64,000 nucleotides of DNA, from positions 161,051,276 to 161,115,275 of the forward strand of contig OX104127.1 in the NCBI GenBank assembly GCA_944470555.2, read 5' to 3'. The notes beneath the pieces were generated by a model that worked only from the letters and a program-made list of their open reading frames with translations, ran no database searches and had not been told where the DNA came from. A program made the translations under genes and the position numbers. The stretch comes from Heterobilharzia americana. Its lineage: Eukaryota; Platyhelminthes; Trematoda; Strigeidida; Schistosomatidae. Numbering within the stretch: the stretch's first letter is position 1; each line of letters opens with the position of its first letter. Below are positions 34,000 to 46,215 of the stretch, one piece after another.

Positions 34000-35453
34000 T
34001 CATAGGACTGGCATTGTTCCGTTTTTTTTGTTTTTTTTAACTTGGGTGGGGGCTGTGGCAGTGGTGGCTTCTTTACTTGATGTATCTAACTCACTGGTCA
34101 GCGCCTGTGTGACGACCACTGACTCCAGAGGTCTTGGTGGTTGCCGTCTCTCCTCTTGCCTTGTGGGTCTAGGCTTACTTTCACATATACGTATTGAGCC
34201 ACCCATGCGATCCTTCGCATTATACCATGCCTGTAGAACGTCTGTGAGGGAGGCATATGAGTCGAACTGGACGGCGAGTAGTCTGGGATTGGGTATGGTC
34301 TTCAGGTGCGCTGGCCTTGGCAGTCTACTGACGCTGTTGGCCGGTATACTGTTGAGACCAACTTTGGTTGAGAGCCATTGCCATTGTTGGACGTCGTGAA
34401 AGTACCGATCTTTGACCGAGCGGTCACTTGGCAATTCTGGAATCCCATGTACAACTATAGTGTTGTTTCTGTTGGGATTTCCAACCGCTGACTTTCTCTC
34501 CTCCTCTCTTATTGACCATGGCTTGTCAGGCCTGGCCCGAATTTTACAGGCATTAACAACGTCCGGTTGTCGCGAGAGGAGGAGTGTGTCTTCAGCCTCT
34601 TTGGTAGTATTTAGGGACACACGTAAAGGGGGTGGCTTATCTCGGGGTGCACGGCTTCCTCGAGAAAGGCGACATAAAGTTGCAGGGAGGGGAGGGAGTC
34701 CCAGCATCTGACAGTAGTCGGTCCACATTCGGCTGTCAAACCGTTCCCTCTCGACCAACAATGAGTCTGTCGATACATCGACGTTGAACAAAATGATCGA
34801 GTTGGTCCTCCTGTGACCTGGGTTCGTTGTGGGTGGCACGCCCGACTTCCCAATGGGTTTGAGTAATTCCACTGGTTGTTTCTCAGTCACGGTGTGTGGG
34901 GTGTTTGGAATGGGTTTCGTAGAGGCTTCAGCGGTCGATGTCTTTGGCCATACGCTTGACGTCCCCTGGGGCCGGGTAGGAGGTATGGAGACTTGACCTA
35001 ATATGGTCCCCACGCGAGGTGGCGTGCCACAGCTGGAGCTCTAGGTCTGTTTCCAGGTCTCTCTGTGTTATCTTTTGGTGTTAACCCTACTTTATTCGAG
35101 GATGCTGGTAGCTTTTGCGTGGCGGAGAGCATCTCCTTCAGGCTTTCTGTGCGGAGTGCGGGCATTTTCCTGCACTCTGGACAGATGTACCAGAACCACT
35201 TGCATGGTTGTCTCTTCATCAGCTTATAGTATTGTCGGGGGACTTTGGTGTCGCAGTGGCAATGCGCCCATCGTTGACATAGGTTGCATGCAAATGCCTC
35301 ATCGACTACCGAAACAACTTTGGTGCAAACACTGCAGCCATCGGGTGTCGTAATACAGCCTTCCTTCCATGAATAAGGTGCTACGGATTGTGGCGAACTG
35401 CTTGTGGCTGCCTTGTTCTGAAGCCTTTTACGTCGTCTTCTATTTCCAGGCAT
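34000..35453 (-). pseudogene. CR1-like ORF1 with PHD finger (frameshifted)
   Basis: The start chosen is the ATG at 35453, beginning MPGNRRRRKRLQNK, a basic nucleic-acid-binding-like N-terminus. Residues 40-94 form a full C4HC3 PHD-type zinc set: C40-x2-C43, C56-x2-C59, H64-x2-C67, C91-x2-C94. A frameshift near 35000 separates this from the rest, which runs open to the stop after ..NKKNGTMPVL. That part has a conserved-looking IVVHGIPE / LLAVQFDS region resembling an RNA-recognition fold of CR1 ORF1 proteins (inference). An upstream in-frame extension without ATG reaches about 35665. Confidence 0.72.
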
Positions 35454-36459
35454 GGTATGATCCTTGCTCAAGATAGGACTAGTTTGTGACGGGCTAGTGC
35501 TACTCTGTGTCACCTGTCTGATGGCTACTGGAATTCTAGAAACATGGGTTGGCCACTTCTTTAGAAGTTCGGTGTTCTGCCCTACCTCTGTTTGTCTTCT
35601 AGTACAGACTAGTGTGTTGTTTGGGGTGTTTTGGCCGTTTTTGTGCACGACCGCGTTATCCGTGTCAAAGCTTCAGACCTAGCGTTTTGGGCAGACATGT
35701 CGCTATGATATAAACTTCTTGGGAAAACAAGTAGTTAACAACAATAAGAGGGTTGAAGACTGAATGCAGCAAAAGGACAGAATAGAAAAGGGAAGATAAT
35801 TTATGTTGGCTCACCTTCAGACACTTGTCACTTGATCCTCTGCTCTTGACCAACGAGTTTAACCGTAAGCTCCAGATGCGTATGTATAACCAGGAAAGAT
35901 ATTTCCTGGGGAATGACCTCCGAGGAGAACCGAGAGCTAAGGCAGTTTGGCAGTTGAAACGCCCAAGAACCACTGACAGGTGGACCGGTTGGTTCAAAGG
36001 AATAATAATGCCAATTTTCAACTGTTGAGAAGTGAGCTGACGAATACGCAGGGGTGAGGTGCGTGGACGGACAGAAGTGCTGCAAACGTTCGATCTTTTT
36101 AGATTGAGTATTGTAAGTGGGAGTTTTTCAATGTGGAAAAATCCAAAAGCTGAGAGACGAGCGAAAACACGTCACTGTTCAAGGAGCGCGCCGCAAATCG
36201 CAAATGACAGCTTTCAAACTTGATATTTACGTCTTGGTAGTAGGTTTTACTTTTATATATAACGTCTATAGAAATGAATGTCCATTTTAATTTTCAGTGG
36301 TTACATCTTAGGACTATGATGTACTCTGAGCTATTTCTCTTTCTGAGCGGGCAAATAGTTTAAGTTCAAAATCTGTGGAACTGATCAGAAGATGGACATT
36401 TTGTAGGTAGATCCCATCTCGGTACAGGCCTTAAACTGTGGTATCAAATGAAACTTTAG

Positions 36460-37735
36460 AAACTAGTAAAAAGAAAGAATGAACCTGAGAGCGCCTTTTT
36501 GTGAAAAGAGAAAAACAACCGATATAAATGATAGTAGCATCAGCGGAAATCTAAGGTAGTGAAAACGACAGGACAGCTTAACGTAGTCACTGTGGTGAAC
36601 CGGTAAGGACAGAAACTCCCCGGGTAGTTCATCTGCAAGACGTGGGCCCCAATGTGTATATATCTTTCGAACGACTTCACTAACAATGCTGTTCCTATTT
36701 ACTATGGTAGGGCATTTCATATGTCGCACAGGCTTGATGGAGAAACGTTCACTCTAACCCAGGTGCTAGCTCTTTCGTAGTCCACCGAGACTGACATTCT
36801 ATATAACCGTACATTCTGAACTGCAAGTAAGCATCTCCCAAGATGATTCACCTGAACAACCTTATAGCTGTTGCAGGAAACGGTGTGACCTTATGACGAC
36901 CCGTAGGTGGTTTGGTTTAGCTAATGCACTCAGAATGGGGATTCCTTCTATTCTGATCATAAATTGCACTGCTGTTCTCTCCAATCTCTCCACAAAATTC
37001 AAATCTCACTTGAACACCAGATGGTCTACTGTACTGAGTAGAGCACACTTGGTTCAGCTCATATAAGTAGTTCAAAGAAGCACCACTTTGCACTACAACA
37101 TATTAAAGTTGAGATCACTTCTTGCTGTCTAAGATTCCATTTGTAAGAACCTGTCTCGGTGATCTTTTGTGCGTTTATTATCATCGTTTTCCATCAGTGT
37201 TTGATACCATTTGCGAAAGATAGAGTAGGGAAATCAACCCGAATAGGTAAGCTGATTACGAGGAGAGGAAACAGAAGCCATCCAAGAATCGCTTCACAGA
37301 CGCTACATGGACACCTCAAAGATGTATACCACCCACGCAGGCAAGGTCCTGCTGATCTATGTGCGAATTCTTCTACCATCCCTTCAAGCGGTAAGCGGTT
37401 CACCAATCCCTGTCTTCAAAGTTATCTTCACTATTGTTTCTTGAGGGCGCAACCGAATGCGTCTGATAGGTCAGAAAAGACAAAGCCAACTATCCACCCG
37501 TTTTTTACTTGCTCCCCCTCCTGTGCCTCTGGAATATATATGGCTTCCTTTCCCAGGGCCGATCCCTCCTGAGGAAGCAAAATTTAGGAGAAAGGTATTA
37601 AGGGTTTTAAGTGTGTTTAAATGGCTTCTACATTTTCCGCGACTGTACTGCTTGAAGAATGTCGCGACCCTTGAGAACCGAAGTAGCTGTTTAGAAGCTC
37701 GCCCTTGGCCATAGGTAGGAAGATTATTCAAGGTC
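36460..37735 (-). mobile_element. Second CR1-like RT relic
   Basis: Minus-strand RT remains in shifting frames. A SDLSDAFGC palm motif is followed by LVNRLPLEGMVE, then AILGWLLFPLLVISLP (decayed GSVLGPLLF..INDLP), then SFANGIKH where FADD-K.W is expected. Farther down are VERLERTAVQFM and AKPNHLRVV, typical of the CR1 C-terminus, and a last piece at 36729-36600. It is heavily mutated; the catalytic pair reads Asn-Gly. Plus-strand frames over it are shadows. Confidence 0.6.
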
Positions 37736-38364
37736 TCTTTGGCTTGTTAGTCTTCAAGGTTACCACCGACTGAAGACAGTCTTATTCCGCTAACTGATCG
37801 CGTACGCTGGAACTAGTGGCACTGCTTCCTCCACGAGAATTCATAACATTTTCACGCCACCTTTGGGCTGCAGTTATATTCCCGGCATACATAATCATAT
37901 TCGCCTTATTCCAAACCACACATATAATAGAGTATAGAATTCCCAGCATGTAATGTTCCAAAAAATTCATTCCCTGTACAACTGTTTCAAAAGAAGCAAC
38001 TATTTTATGATAAGATCTAGTTTTGGCTGATGGGTGAATCGAAAAATGCACTCTATTTTGTGGTATAGTTCACTCAGCCAGTACAAAAATCTGCAGTTCG
38101 ATGAAGACATGGTAGGACAAATAACGTGCTGTGTTTTTGTGCATTTATAAGTCTAATTCTTGCCGGCGTAACCGGTTTCCTTTTTTGTTGCTAGCCGGAA
38201 AAGCTGTAGCTTAAAAACACTTTTAGAAAGTTCAATGATATTGTCGAAAGACAGAGGAATTAAATAATTAAAAGGAAGGAATTCGATGACGATCGGTGGA
38301 AAAGTTTGGTAACCAAGCGTTTAAGACGGTCGTCATTGTTGATTCGGGTATGCACCATCCTGTT

Positions 38365-38898
38365 TTATGTCTGTCGTCCCGCGAAACTTGGGGTTACCGG
38401 AGATTTGCGCATAGTTGCAACCTTCCTGTCTAGATCACTTCGTAACATCACGGTTTCAAGTACTTTGGCGTAGCCTTCAAAGGGCCCGCTTGCCCCATTT
38501 CCTTTCTTCATTTGCTGCAGAGAACACCCATAAAGTTTGCTCGCCACAAGGGGAATGCCATCGGCTTGACTAAATGTAGTGATAGGGATCCTAGATATTT
38601 AGGATTGCAAGGTTTTAGAAGTTGGCTTGCCTTCAAAATATCCTCCATTAGACTCGATAAACTTACCAAAAATTTTAACTGAGGGCTCCAGAGGTGTGTA
38701 AATGGACCAAGAAATATCAGGTATGCGAAAGAATGGACGAGGAAGGCGGTGACGCAATCGGTTAGACACCCACGAGAACATGGAATTATCAAATGCATCC
38801 AGTCCGGAACTGAAACAATAATAACCCCGCCGAAAGTGTATGACAAATTTGAGGAGGTTGACCTCTGGAAGTAATACATACATGTATAGGTCTTTCAT
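38365..38898 (-). other. Overlapping minus frames, unknown relic
   Basis: Three minus frames (38898-38599, 38879-38508, 38547-38365) cover the stretch; the joined reading contains FSWVSNRLRHRLPRPF and KIFGKFIESNGGYFEG. It lies upstream, in minus sense, of the second CR1-like relic and could be its 5' part, but no motif confirms it. Confidence 0.22.
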
Positions 38899-38910
38899 GC
38901 ATATAAGTGC

Positions 38911-38960
38911 ATATCTATCTATCTATCTATCCGTCTGTCTGTCTCTGTCTGTCTGTCTAT

Positions 38961-38995
<35 letters not shown>
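38911..38995. repeat. Compound (TCTA)n-(TCTG)n-(AT)n microsatellite
   Basis: TCTA units at 38911-38930, TCTG units with minor breaks to 38957, then AT dinucleotides to 38995. Confidence 0.9.
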
Positions 38996-38996
<1 letters not shown>

Positions 38997-39089
38997 CTCA
39001 CTGTCACAAAATGTACGTGTGGTCAGCATTGCATCTTTCAATGATAACCTTGTTTATTCACCCTGGGTCCTACCTCAGCCAAACGTAAA

Positions 39090-40318
39090 AGCGCAGCAGC
39101 TCAGGTCAAACTTACACATAGTTTCTCGGGTCAGGCCCAGAATAACTAGCATAGCTGGGCGTAGACCCCACATTCTTGAAGGCATAATCAAGGGCATAGC
39201 CTACTTCAGGGTATTCTAGGACGCATATCATACAGGGTCAAAAGTTAATGAGGTTACATTGTCCTGTCTTGTAGGACATTAAACTTTGGTCGGCCGTAAT
39301 TCGGCAAAGCAATCCAAGTCACACGGAAGCTTTATAAAAGGTTGATAATCATAAACATCCTTGGTTGGTGCTGTTTCTAAACTCCTTTTCAAGGGAGAAA
39401 CTAATTTGGACTGATATCCTCAAAATTGTTAATAGTTCGACGACCAATAGGTTGGATAATCCACGAGAACATCAAGTAACGTCTACTAACATGACGAACA
39501 CTACATGCAGAAAAAAGTTCTAGTATCCTATGTGCTAAGAATGCATAGTCAATAAAACCAAGAAAGAATCTATAAACAAAAGAAAGGAAGCAGATTTCAG
39601 CAGATTCCGGTAAAACAGAAATTTCTGGCAGAAAATAATGGAGCCCGAAAAGGTAAAGGTAATACATTTGGTGAATTGTACCAACTACTGACAAACGCGG
39701 ACTAGTCGGTTGGAGGATTGTACGAAGCGACTAGAGTAATACAGCAACGTGCCAACTGGCGTGGATGTTTGACGGCGTAACTACAGCTTGATAAACCCGT
39801 TAAAACACGAAGGTCAGCATCAATGTTGAATCTCGCGGTACCCTTGTTCATTGATGTCACTGAAGTACTCACCCCTACTGCGATAGCTAATGAGCGGTCA
39901 GGTACTAACTGTCTTAACTTTCTATGTGGTACGGCTTTAGTCGACGTCTGGCAAAAAGAATCTGGTGTCGGAAGCACCCACTGGCAGGTAAAATTTCAGT
40001 GGACTCATCTTTGGTCGAAGCCAAAATTAGAGACACTTAAATGACAGATTCACATGCTGACCACTAGCTTGCGGTTTGCTTGCGCGAGTGTTTTCTTTCC
40101 GAATTCTTTTTAGTGAGTAGAGATTTGGAAATTTATGCGAGATTATGGTTTTTCTCATTCTAGTGATCGAATGCAGTAGAAATAATATGTCTTCTGTTTC
40201 GTTGGTCGGCTGCGTGATGTAGTACTTTTAGCCACTCTGTCCACTGTCATAAGCAGGAAACCTCACATTACCGGATGTGAAGCTTAGTTGTCGACCTTAT
40301 CTTTTCCCGCTTCAAGTA
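39090..40318. other. Unassigned region
   Basis: Frames of 66-97 codons occur on both strands (for example minus 39977-39702, plus 39823-40044) without recognisable domains. It may be old element sequence. Confidence 0.3.
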
Positions 40319-40572
40319 TTACTTGCTGTGACAGCCAAAATCCAAAAGTCTTGGCTTGAACGCGGGAAGTAACTTGTGGGTGCCAAATAACGCAAATCTG
40401 ACTAGTTCCTGCGTTCCACTGTATAGCTTCCGAACTTGCGCAAGTGACGCACAGTCAACAGTCGGATCAAGAATATCAAAACACGGTTTGTAATAAATTG
40501 GTTTCAGATTCGTAGCAAAATCTGTGGCACTATCAAGGCAACAATACGTTATACCAAAGTTACAGAAATACT

Positions 40573-41000
40573 TCAACAGTGCCGCTGGGTACTACACGCT
40601 CCAAAACTTCTCGGGCACAAGTGCTCACCATACAGCAAAAAACTGGTTAAACAAATACAGTTGTTAAGTACCTGAGAGTCAATAAGAATATTCCCGACAA
40701 AAGGGATCAAAACTCTGTCCACCGGAACCAAATCAACAAATAAACATTTCCAGTAGACGGTCAAATCGCAGCACAACCGTAAGTCGAACCAAAACAAAAT
40801 GTCGGGTGCAGCATAACAACGCCACGTCGTCAACAGCCCAGCGTCATACAGTAGGAAAGTGAAACATTCATGGTAAGTTTCAATCATAAGGAGGAAGATA
40901 CTGAGTGCGAAGTCAAAGAAGACAGTTAGACAGTCAAGTAACATTACATCGACTGGGGTCAGGGGCACATTATCCATAACGAGGGTAAAAATGTTAAAAT
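40573..41000 (-). repeat. Unidentified repeat, copy 1, with open minus frames
   Basis: The segment around 40685-40860 is similar to 48230-48420. On the minus strand copy 1 reads open from 40977 to 40573 (134 codons, rich in Leu, Phe and Cys) and then in another frame to 40319 (85 codons). Shared peptide pattern: ILFWFDL-LCC, FVDLVPVDRV, PFVGNIL here versus FGFDLAVCL, LLQIDTVG, PFCWEYL there. I do not recognise the protein. It may be a decayed mobile element or a duplicated gene piece. Confidence 0.35.
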
Positions 41001-43590
41001 GAATTCGATACTGTCGAGTATGGTGATCAGGAGGGATTCTCAGACCATTTTTCCGTTACGTCTGCTGTGAATCTTTGATGTGAACTGGTGCGAGCACACA
41101 TAAAATTAAGGTTTCTGGAATCAGTAAAGTAAAATAAATGAATAATTTGCATGCATTCCTACATGAAAGTTTCATCATTATCCTTAAACAAAGTATACTA
41201 CGGGTAACAACGGAAATATTAGCTTCAGGCCATATTATTTTCCTGGCAAACCATGCAATGTTGAAGTACAAATTCTGGTTGTGTTGACAGTGAGAAGGCA
41301 ATATTTCCACCTGCCCATCGTATCAGTTTGCGCATGCTTGTTCTAATAGAGTGCTTCATTTTTTGAACTTGCAGCACTTACGCCCTTTAGTAAAAGAATG
41401 GGTGATGACAATGGTTACCTGTCATAACGAAACGCGAGATCTGCGTAAAAACTGATTCATACCTGCAAACCTGATATATGACTGTATAATCAAGAAAAAA
41501 TATTAACATTACTATTCCTACACACCAAGGAATTTAGATGTCTTTTCAGCCACCATTTGAAAGTTACCGCGAAAACGCGTAATTTCGCTGTCACCAATTT
41601 ATGAATTGAAAGTCGCGCGTCTGGCACTGCAAGTTAGACACGAGCTCTTTATATATTCAGACCTAGTTTTCAAACGGCAGCACTCCTTCCATTTGCTTTT
41701 CGCACTTTATCACAGTGGGTGCTCACAAATTACTGGTGCTGTTGTGTTTAAATTTCAAGACCATGCCTCCAAACTTATGGCCTTAAATTCTGAAGCCCAG
41801 CATGGCAGAACCAATAGCTTTCGTAATAATATTTATCAGATTCTCGGTCAGAGGCGAGCCAGTTTTACAGAAAAGATCAGGAATATATCATACAAAATCG
41901 ACCACAAATATCTTTTCATTTTGACAAGGTTAAATAGAATAAAATGACGCTTAAAGTATCTTTGAATCACTGTCGATGAAAAAACAACGGAATTTATGTT
42001 CCGAAAAGTCGGGTTGTGAATAACTTCTAAAAGGGGAAAACGTACTGTCGTCAAGAAACACCATATTTTACGCCAGACCAAATTTCCATATTCAACAGTT
42101 TGGTGTCCTCGGCTGAAGAACTGTGTGCATTATGGAATGCTGATTGGTGGTGTGAAACGATAAACGCTAACGATGGACGCAAAACTGCGGAATATAAAAG
42201 AAGCTTGTGTTTTATGTCGTAAAATCCTGGCACTGGAACGTCACACACTCTTCCAGAACCAATAGCCTAGGGTTCGACGAGATTCAGCATTGATGCTGGC
42301 CCCTCACAGCTTAACTGGATAGGCTAGGCTGGAGGCACCTGGTCGAGCACCCTTACCATTTTGGCACTCTGTCGTGTTGCGTTGCACTGCCCGTAAGCGA
42401 CCCTCCGGACAGTTAGTTGGAACACATCGGTATCTTTGTGCTACCTCGCAAAATATACTATTCCATCCGACCATGCTATTATGTTCTTTCTTGGTCTCAT
42501 ATTCGTGGGTACATAACGAGTTCGAATAATTAATGATTGGCCTCTGCGTCTGTCAAGTTTGCACCAGGATATTTCCTAAACTAGTTTCTTCTACAGTGCT
42601 GGTTTTAACACAAGAAATGCTCATGAAATATATGCTTCCTCGTGACTACCCCACTATGACGTAAAAGGAATTTCTTTGCTTATTACTTGAAATCAAAGAA
42701 AATATCAGGATTGTCGACCTTTTTGAGTGAAGTAGAGCTTCGAAACTGGCTAACAAGATAATAAATGAAGGTGAGGTATGCGCACAAGTTTCATCGTTTC
42801 CCGCTGCATTCGTTTCAAAAAGTGTGATGTGTTGTGACTGCCATGCTTGAGCTCAAAGCAGCACCTATGAAGTAAAAAGAAAAGAGGGCAGCAAAAGAAG
42901 TGACAGACAACCAATAAAAATCACCTGAAGACAATATTCTTTGAAGCCTAAACAGGTTCGCCTGAGTAAATCATCGCCTTTGTTATGTAAACCTCACTGA
43001 ATGTGTAGGTGATGCTGGCGCATTTGCGTAGTTTTTTACAGCCGAGACGCAGCCGATGTAGACCAACTGCAATGCAGTTAGTATGATGCTTGTGGTTGGT
43101 ATGCAGGCGGGAGGTGTCAGTAGTTTGGAGGGAAAGGGGAATATGAACAAAATGCCCTATGTTGATAGGCCTGATATGAGAATCTGGTGCGTCTAGAATG
43201 AAGCCAAGTGTAGCCACATATCTTGCAATAGAACACGCCTGAGTATTCTATACAGAGAGGACAGAAGTAGAGGTTGAATGCAAACGACCTGTGTCAGAAC
43301 AAATGGAACTGGAAATTACTCGGTACTTTGGTTTCTGACCAGGTATTTGTTGTAGATGCAAGCTTATGTTGTGTACTCCCATTGAGTAGAAGCTCATATC
43401 ATTATGAATGAATAAATAAATTATGTGGCACAGGCTGTCAAAAGGTTTCTTTTTCACTTCCTCACAACCAAGCTTTCGAAAGTTTTAGGCATAGTTTTGT
43501 TTTGTAGTCGTAGATAAAAATACTGAGATGCCGTATCAGTGAGGCTATACCATCTGACAGATAGAGGTGCAACGCATGCCCCCACAGACC
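41000..43590. other. Unassigned region
   Basis: No recognised gene. A 113-codon plus frame (41606-41947) and a GC-richer patch at 42240-42430 were seen. No RTE, CR1 or SINE match was found by eye. Confidence 0.35.
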
Positions 43591-43591
43591 G

Positions 43592-43825
43592 ATGTGCTAT
43601 TTACCGGTCATAACCGTCCTTTTTCTTTCAATGTTATGTCAGAGTTTAGCGAGTGTTCCTCTTAACATCCCCTGTAGGAATGCAACCACCCGTACCGAAT
43701 GCCAACTTTCTGTTCCCACACAGCTGACCTCAGGCCTTAATGCGAGTTGCCACTATATGAACAGTCACTTTCGGCCGGTAATCCGGGACACGACGTCTGT
43801 GACGGCCTGTGATGCAGAAGATTAG
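43592..43825 (+). CDS. Possible small secreted Cys-containing protein
   Basis: Seventy-seven codons, ATG to TAG. Residues 1-21 (MCYLPVITVLFLSMLCQSLA) look like a cleavable signal peptide. The mature part has four Cys and two N-glycosylation motifs (NAT, NAS). Base composition is richer in GC than the flanks. No family is recognised. It could be a single-exon or first-exon secreted gene, or chance. An (AT)n run follows at 43888-43922. Confidence 0.28.
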   Translation: MCYLPVITVLFLSMLCQSLASVPLNIPCRNATTRTECQLSVPTQLTSGLNASCHYMNSHFRPVIRDTTSVTACDAED

Positions 43826-43885
43826 TACTGAGGAGCTTTTCCTAGAAGGAGAATGAGAAAAATGAGTTTAAAAGGAAGGTTGCAA

Positions 43886-43926
<41 letters not shown>

Positions 43927-44510
43927 GGTGATAAACATATTATGCCGATAAAATGGATTTTAAGCGAGTTAGGGTAATGCTTAAACCTGTAATGCTTAGA
44001 GCTGGACGGCAACTAAAGACTTAAACTTTTAGAGTCTTTAGGTTGTCATATTATTTTTAGTTCCATGCATGAAAGTACGTGTTGCCAGAATTTCCATAGG
44101 GAGATTAGAATTGCATGGGATCAATGAGCTTTATGGCTTCGCTTTTAAGTGCTTGATTTAGATTATAAAGTGTTCAGCTCTGGATGTTTGGCAGTCTACT
44201 ACGTAGAATGTTTTCGTCCATGTGAGACATATGATGAACTCTAAATACATCAGGTTCACCAGTATAGTGGTTCAAGGTTGATTTAAACTGGCATATCGTC
44301 TCGCAGCCTTAGATGTTATGTAGAGGTCGTTTCCGGAATTCGGCGCAGCGTATTACAGGAAGTGAAGATTTAAGCTGCCTTAAAGCATATGGTAGTATGA
44401 CTAGGCAATCTTGACCCCTAGGCCAGTAGAACTTTATTCAGCATATGCGGACATTTCACGGTGCAAGACATGGTAAAATATATCGAGGCTCAGTATCATT
44501 CGCCCTGACA

Positions 44511-44813
44511 CTATAATCTGTAGTCGCTCGTTGTTACACCTATCTCTGTACGGTTTATCGGGAAAAATATCTCCGGTAAACTGTCGTTGTACCTTCCGGT
44601 TGCTGATGGACCGTTAGCAGCTAAGAGTTCACGCAAAATACCCTCCTCACCCTTTGGGGAAGTCCGCTTCTCACTAGAAGGCTGGTACAGTCTACACACT
44701 CGAGCATACAGTGTTGGAACGAAGGCTTTCAATACATACCTGCGAGCTATCTTTTTATCCATTAAATACTCTAGGATTCGAAACAAGCTTCCATTCGACA
44801 TCAGAGATTCCAA
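44511..44813 (-). other. Unrecognised 100-codon open frame
   Basis: Minus frame starts MESLMSNGSLFRILEYLMDK and includes YARVCRLYQPSSEKRTSPKG. A 79-codon plus frame overlaps it. No motif or splice context was found. It may be part of a decayed element; I claim no function. Confidence 0.2.
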
Positions 44814-45174
44814 TTCATCTGCATAGTTTGGTCACTTAATAGGAAAATTCATATCCTCCGGCAGACTCCGAAACACACTGGGGCAGCCTCAACCGTGTCA
44901 TACAACGCCCAGTATGATAGGTCCCTTCATGGTGAAAAAATTTCATATCTTGACTGGAAAATGCATGCACTCTTCCCGTAACCTCCTGGAAACAACAGCA
45001 CAACAATTGAGACTGTTTAAATTACTGGGCAGTATGTTCATGCCTTCCGCTTACCATCGCCACCACTGCAGGCAGGCTAAGGTATGACCCTCATCAACGT
45101 AGTACGAAAATGCAAGGAAGACCACATGTTTGACTAATGGAACATTTACATATAGTACATGATGTTTTTGATGG

Positions 45175-46215
45175 AGTCAAACAACCTCCCCTCTGTGCTA
45201 TTCAGGGCCCGTAGAATCTTGCCGATTTTTGACATATGTCGATGTGATGATGCCTGTAAACTGGCTTCTCTCATGTTAATCACTAATGCGAGAATAAAAA
45301 TTCGTTTATTTTTTATATAGTTGTGGGCATGACTCTGTATCAAGTGATCTCATAATAAAGTGAATATGCAACAACTACACCCCTTGACTAATGATGCTGC
45401 TTACTCTAACACAAAAGGTACCCGAAGCCTATGCACAAATACTGCCATTTGGACTACTGACCATTTCAATGTCTAAATCAATCCAACACAGCAAATATTC
45501 TTGGTCGAATTGATTTCTATTACCTTTAAACGTAAGGTGGTGACCTGGAAATGCATTTATATAGACATACACGTTGGTTATATAACTGTGGATACTTTAT
45601 TGATAATCCAGATTGCATAAATGAGTCCATTGTGGTAAGCGAAGCTAAAAACTGAAGATAATTCTAAGGAATAGACTGTTATATTACTAAATAGCAAACT
45701 GTGCGGATGGACCAACAACGTCACTTGGTTATGACGCAAACTTTGAACACTACGCCCTTTTGATATTGATGGTGGAACCTATCCGTGTGATAGAAGATGA
45801 AAATCCATGCCCGTCTCATGAAGTTCAGCAAATTTTATTGGGATTCTGCACACTAATGACTTGATATGTGAGTTATTTAATACTAAATACCAGTTCGTAA
45901 ACTCGAAAATTATGAATTTGACGGTGTTTGTAGACTGGTGTCCCTCATGTTAAACCCATTATATGAGTATACCATTTATTATTATCTAAACTTTAACAGT
46001 CTGTATATGCCGCGAAGTGATATTTCCTGGTTCGTTTTGTGACTAGTAGGATCTTCGGCTGTTTTTAATAGAGTTTAATGACATTCCGCCTGTACCATTC
46101 AGAACTCATAAAGTCTTGTGGATATCTTGAGGTGCATCGACTTGATGATGCCTGTAGACCGGCTTCTCTCATGTTAAGTTTTTTAATACGAGGACAGAAC
46201 GTTTTTTATTTATTA
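45175..46215. repeat. Dispersed repeat family, two copies
   Basis: Copies at 45175-45320 and 45835-46215 share GATGATGCCTGTA, then ACTGGCTTCTCTCATGTTAA and an AATACGAGGA-type end. The second copy holds the block twice, about 226 nt apart, with ATATTTCCTGG and TTAATAGAGTTTAATGACA between. No coding frame is evident. Confidence 0.7.

Larger units (their letters stand above)
31480..36120 (-). mobile_element. CR1-like non-LTR retrotransposon, internally deleted
   Basis: Minus-strand element in the intron upstream of ERO1 exon a, in the gene's own orientation. Order along the minus strand: 5' leader (about 36120-35454), ORF1 with PHD finger (35453-34000), apurinic-type endonuclease (about 33965-33300), linker to 32683, then directly the C-terminal part of the reverse transcriptase ORF (about 32680-31988), then a pyrimidine-rich 3' UTR. 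The RT fingers and palm with the YxDD motif are missing. Frameshifts occur in ORF1 (near 35000), in the endonuclease (near 33715) and near the ORF2 end (32097). CR1 clade membership rests on domain order and the ERIQR-type C-terminus. Both ends are approximate. Confidence 0.8.

Noticed and set aside
34412..35353. Plus-strand frames of 92-150 codons opposite CR1-like ORF1
   Set aside because: They overlap the minus-strand PHD-finger ORF1 and have no independent motif.
37159..37572. 137-codon plus frame
   Set aside because: The minus strand carries the decayed CR1-like RT motifs (DLSDAF, LLFPLLVISLP, FANG-IKH), so the plus frame is a shadow.
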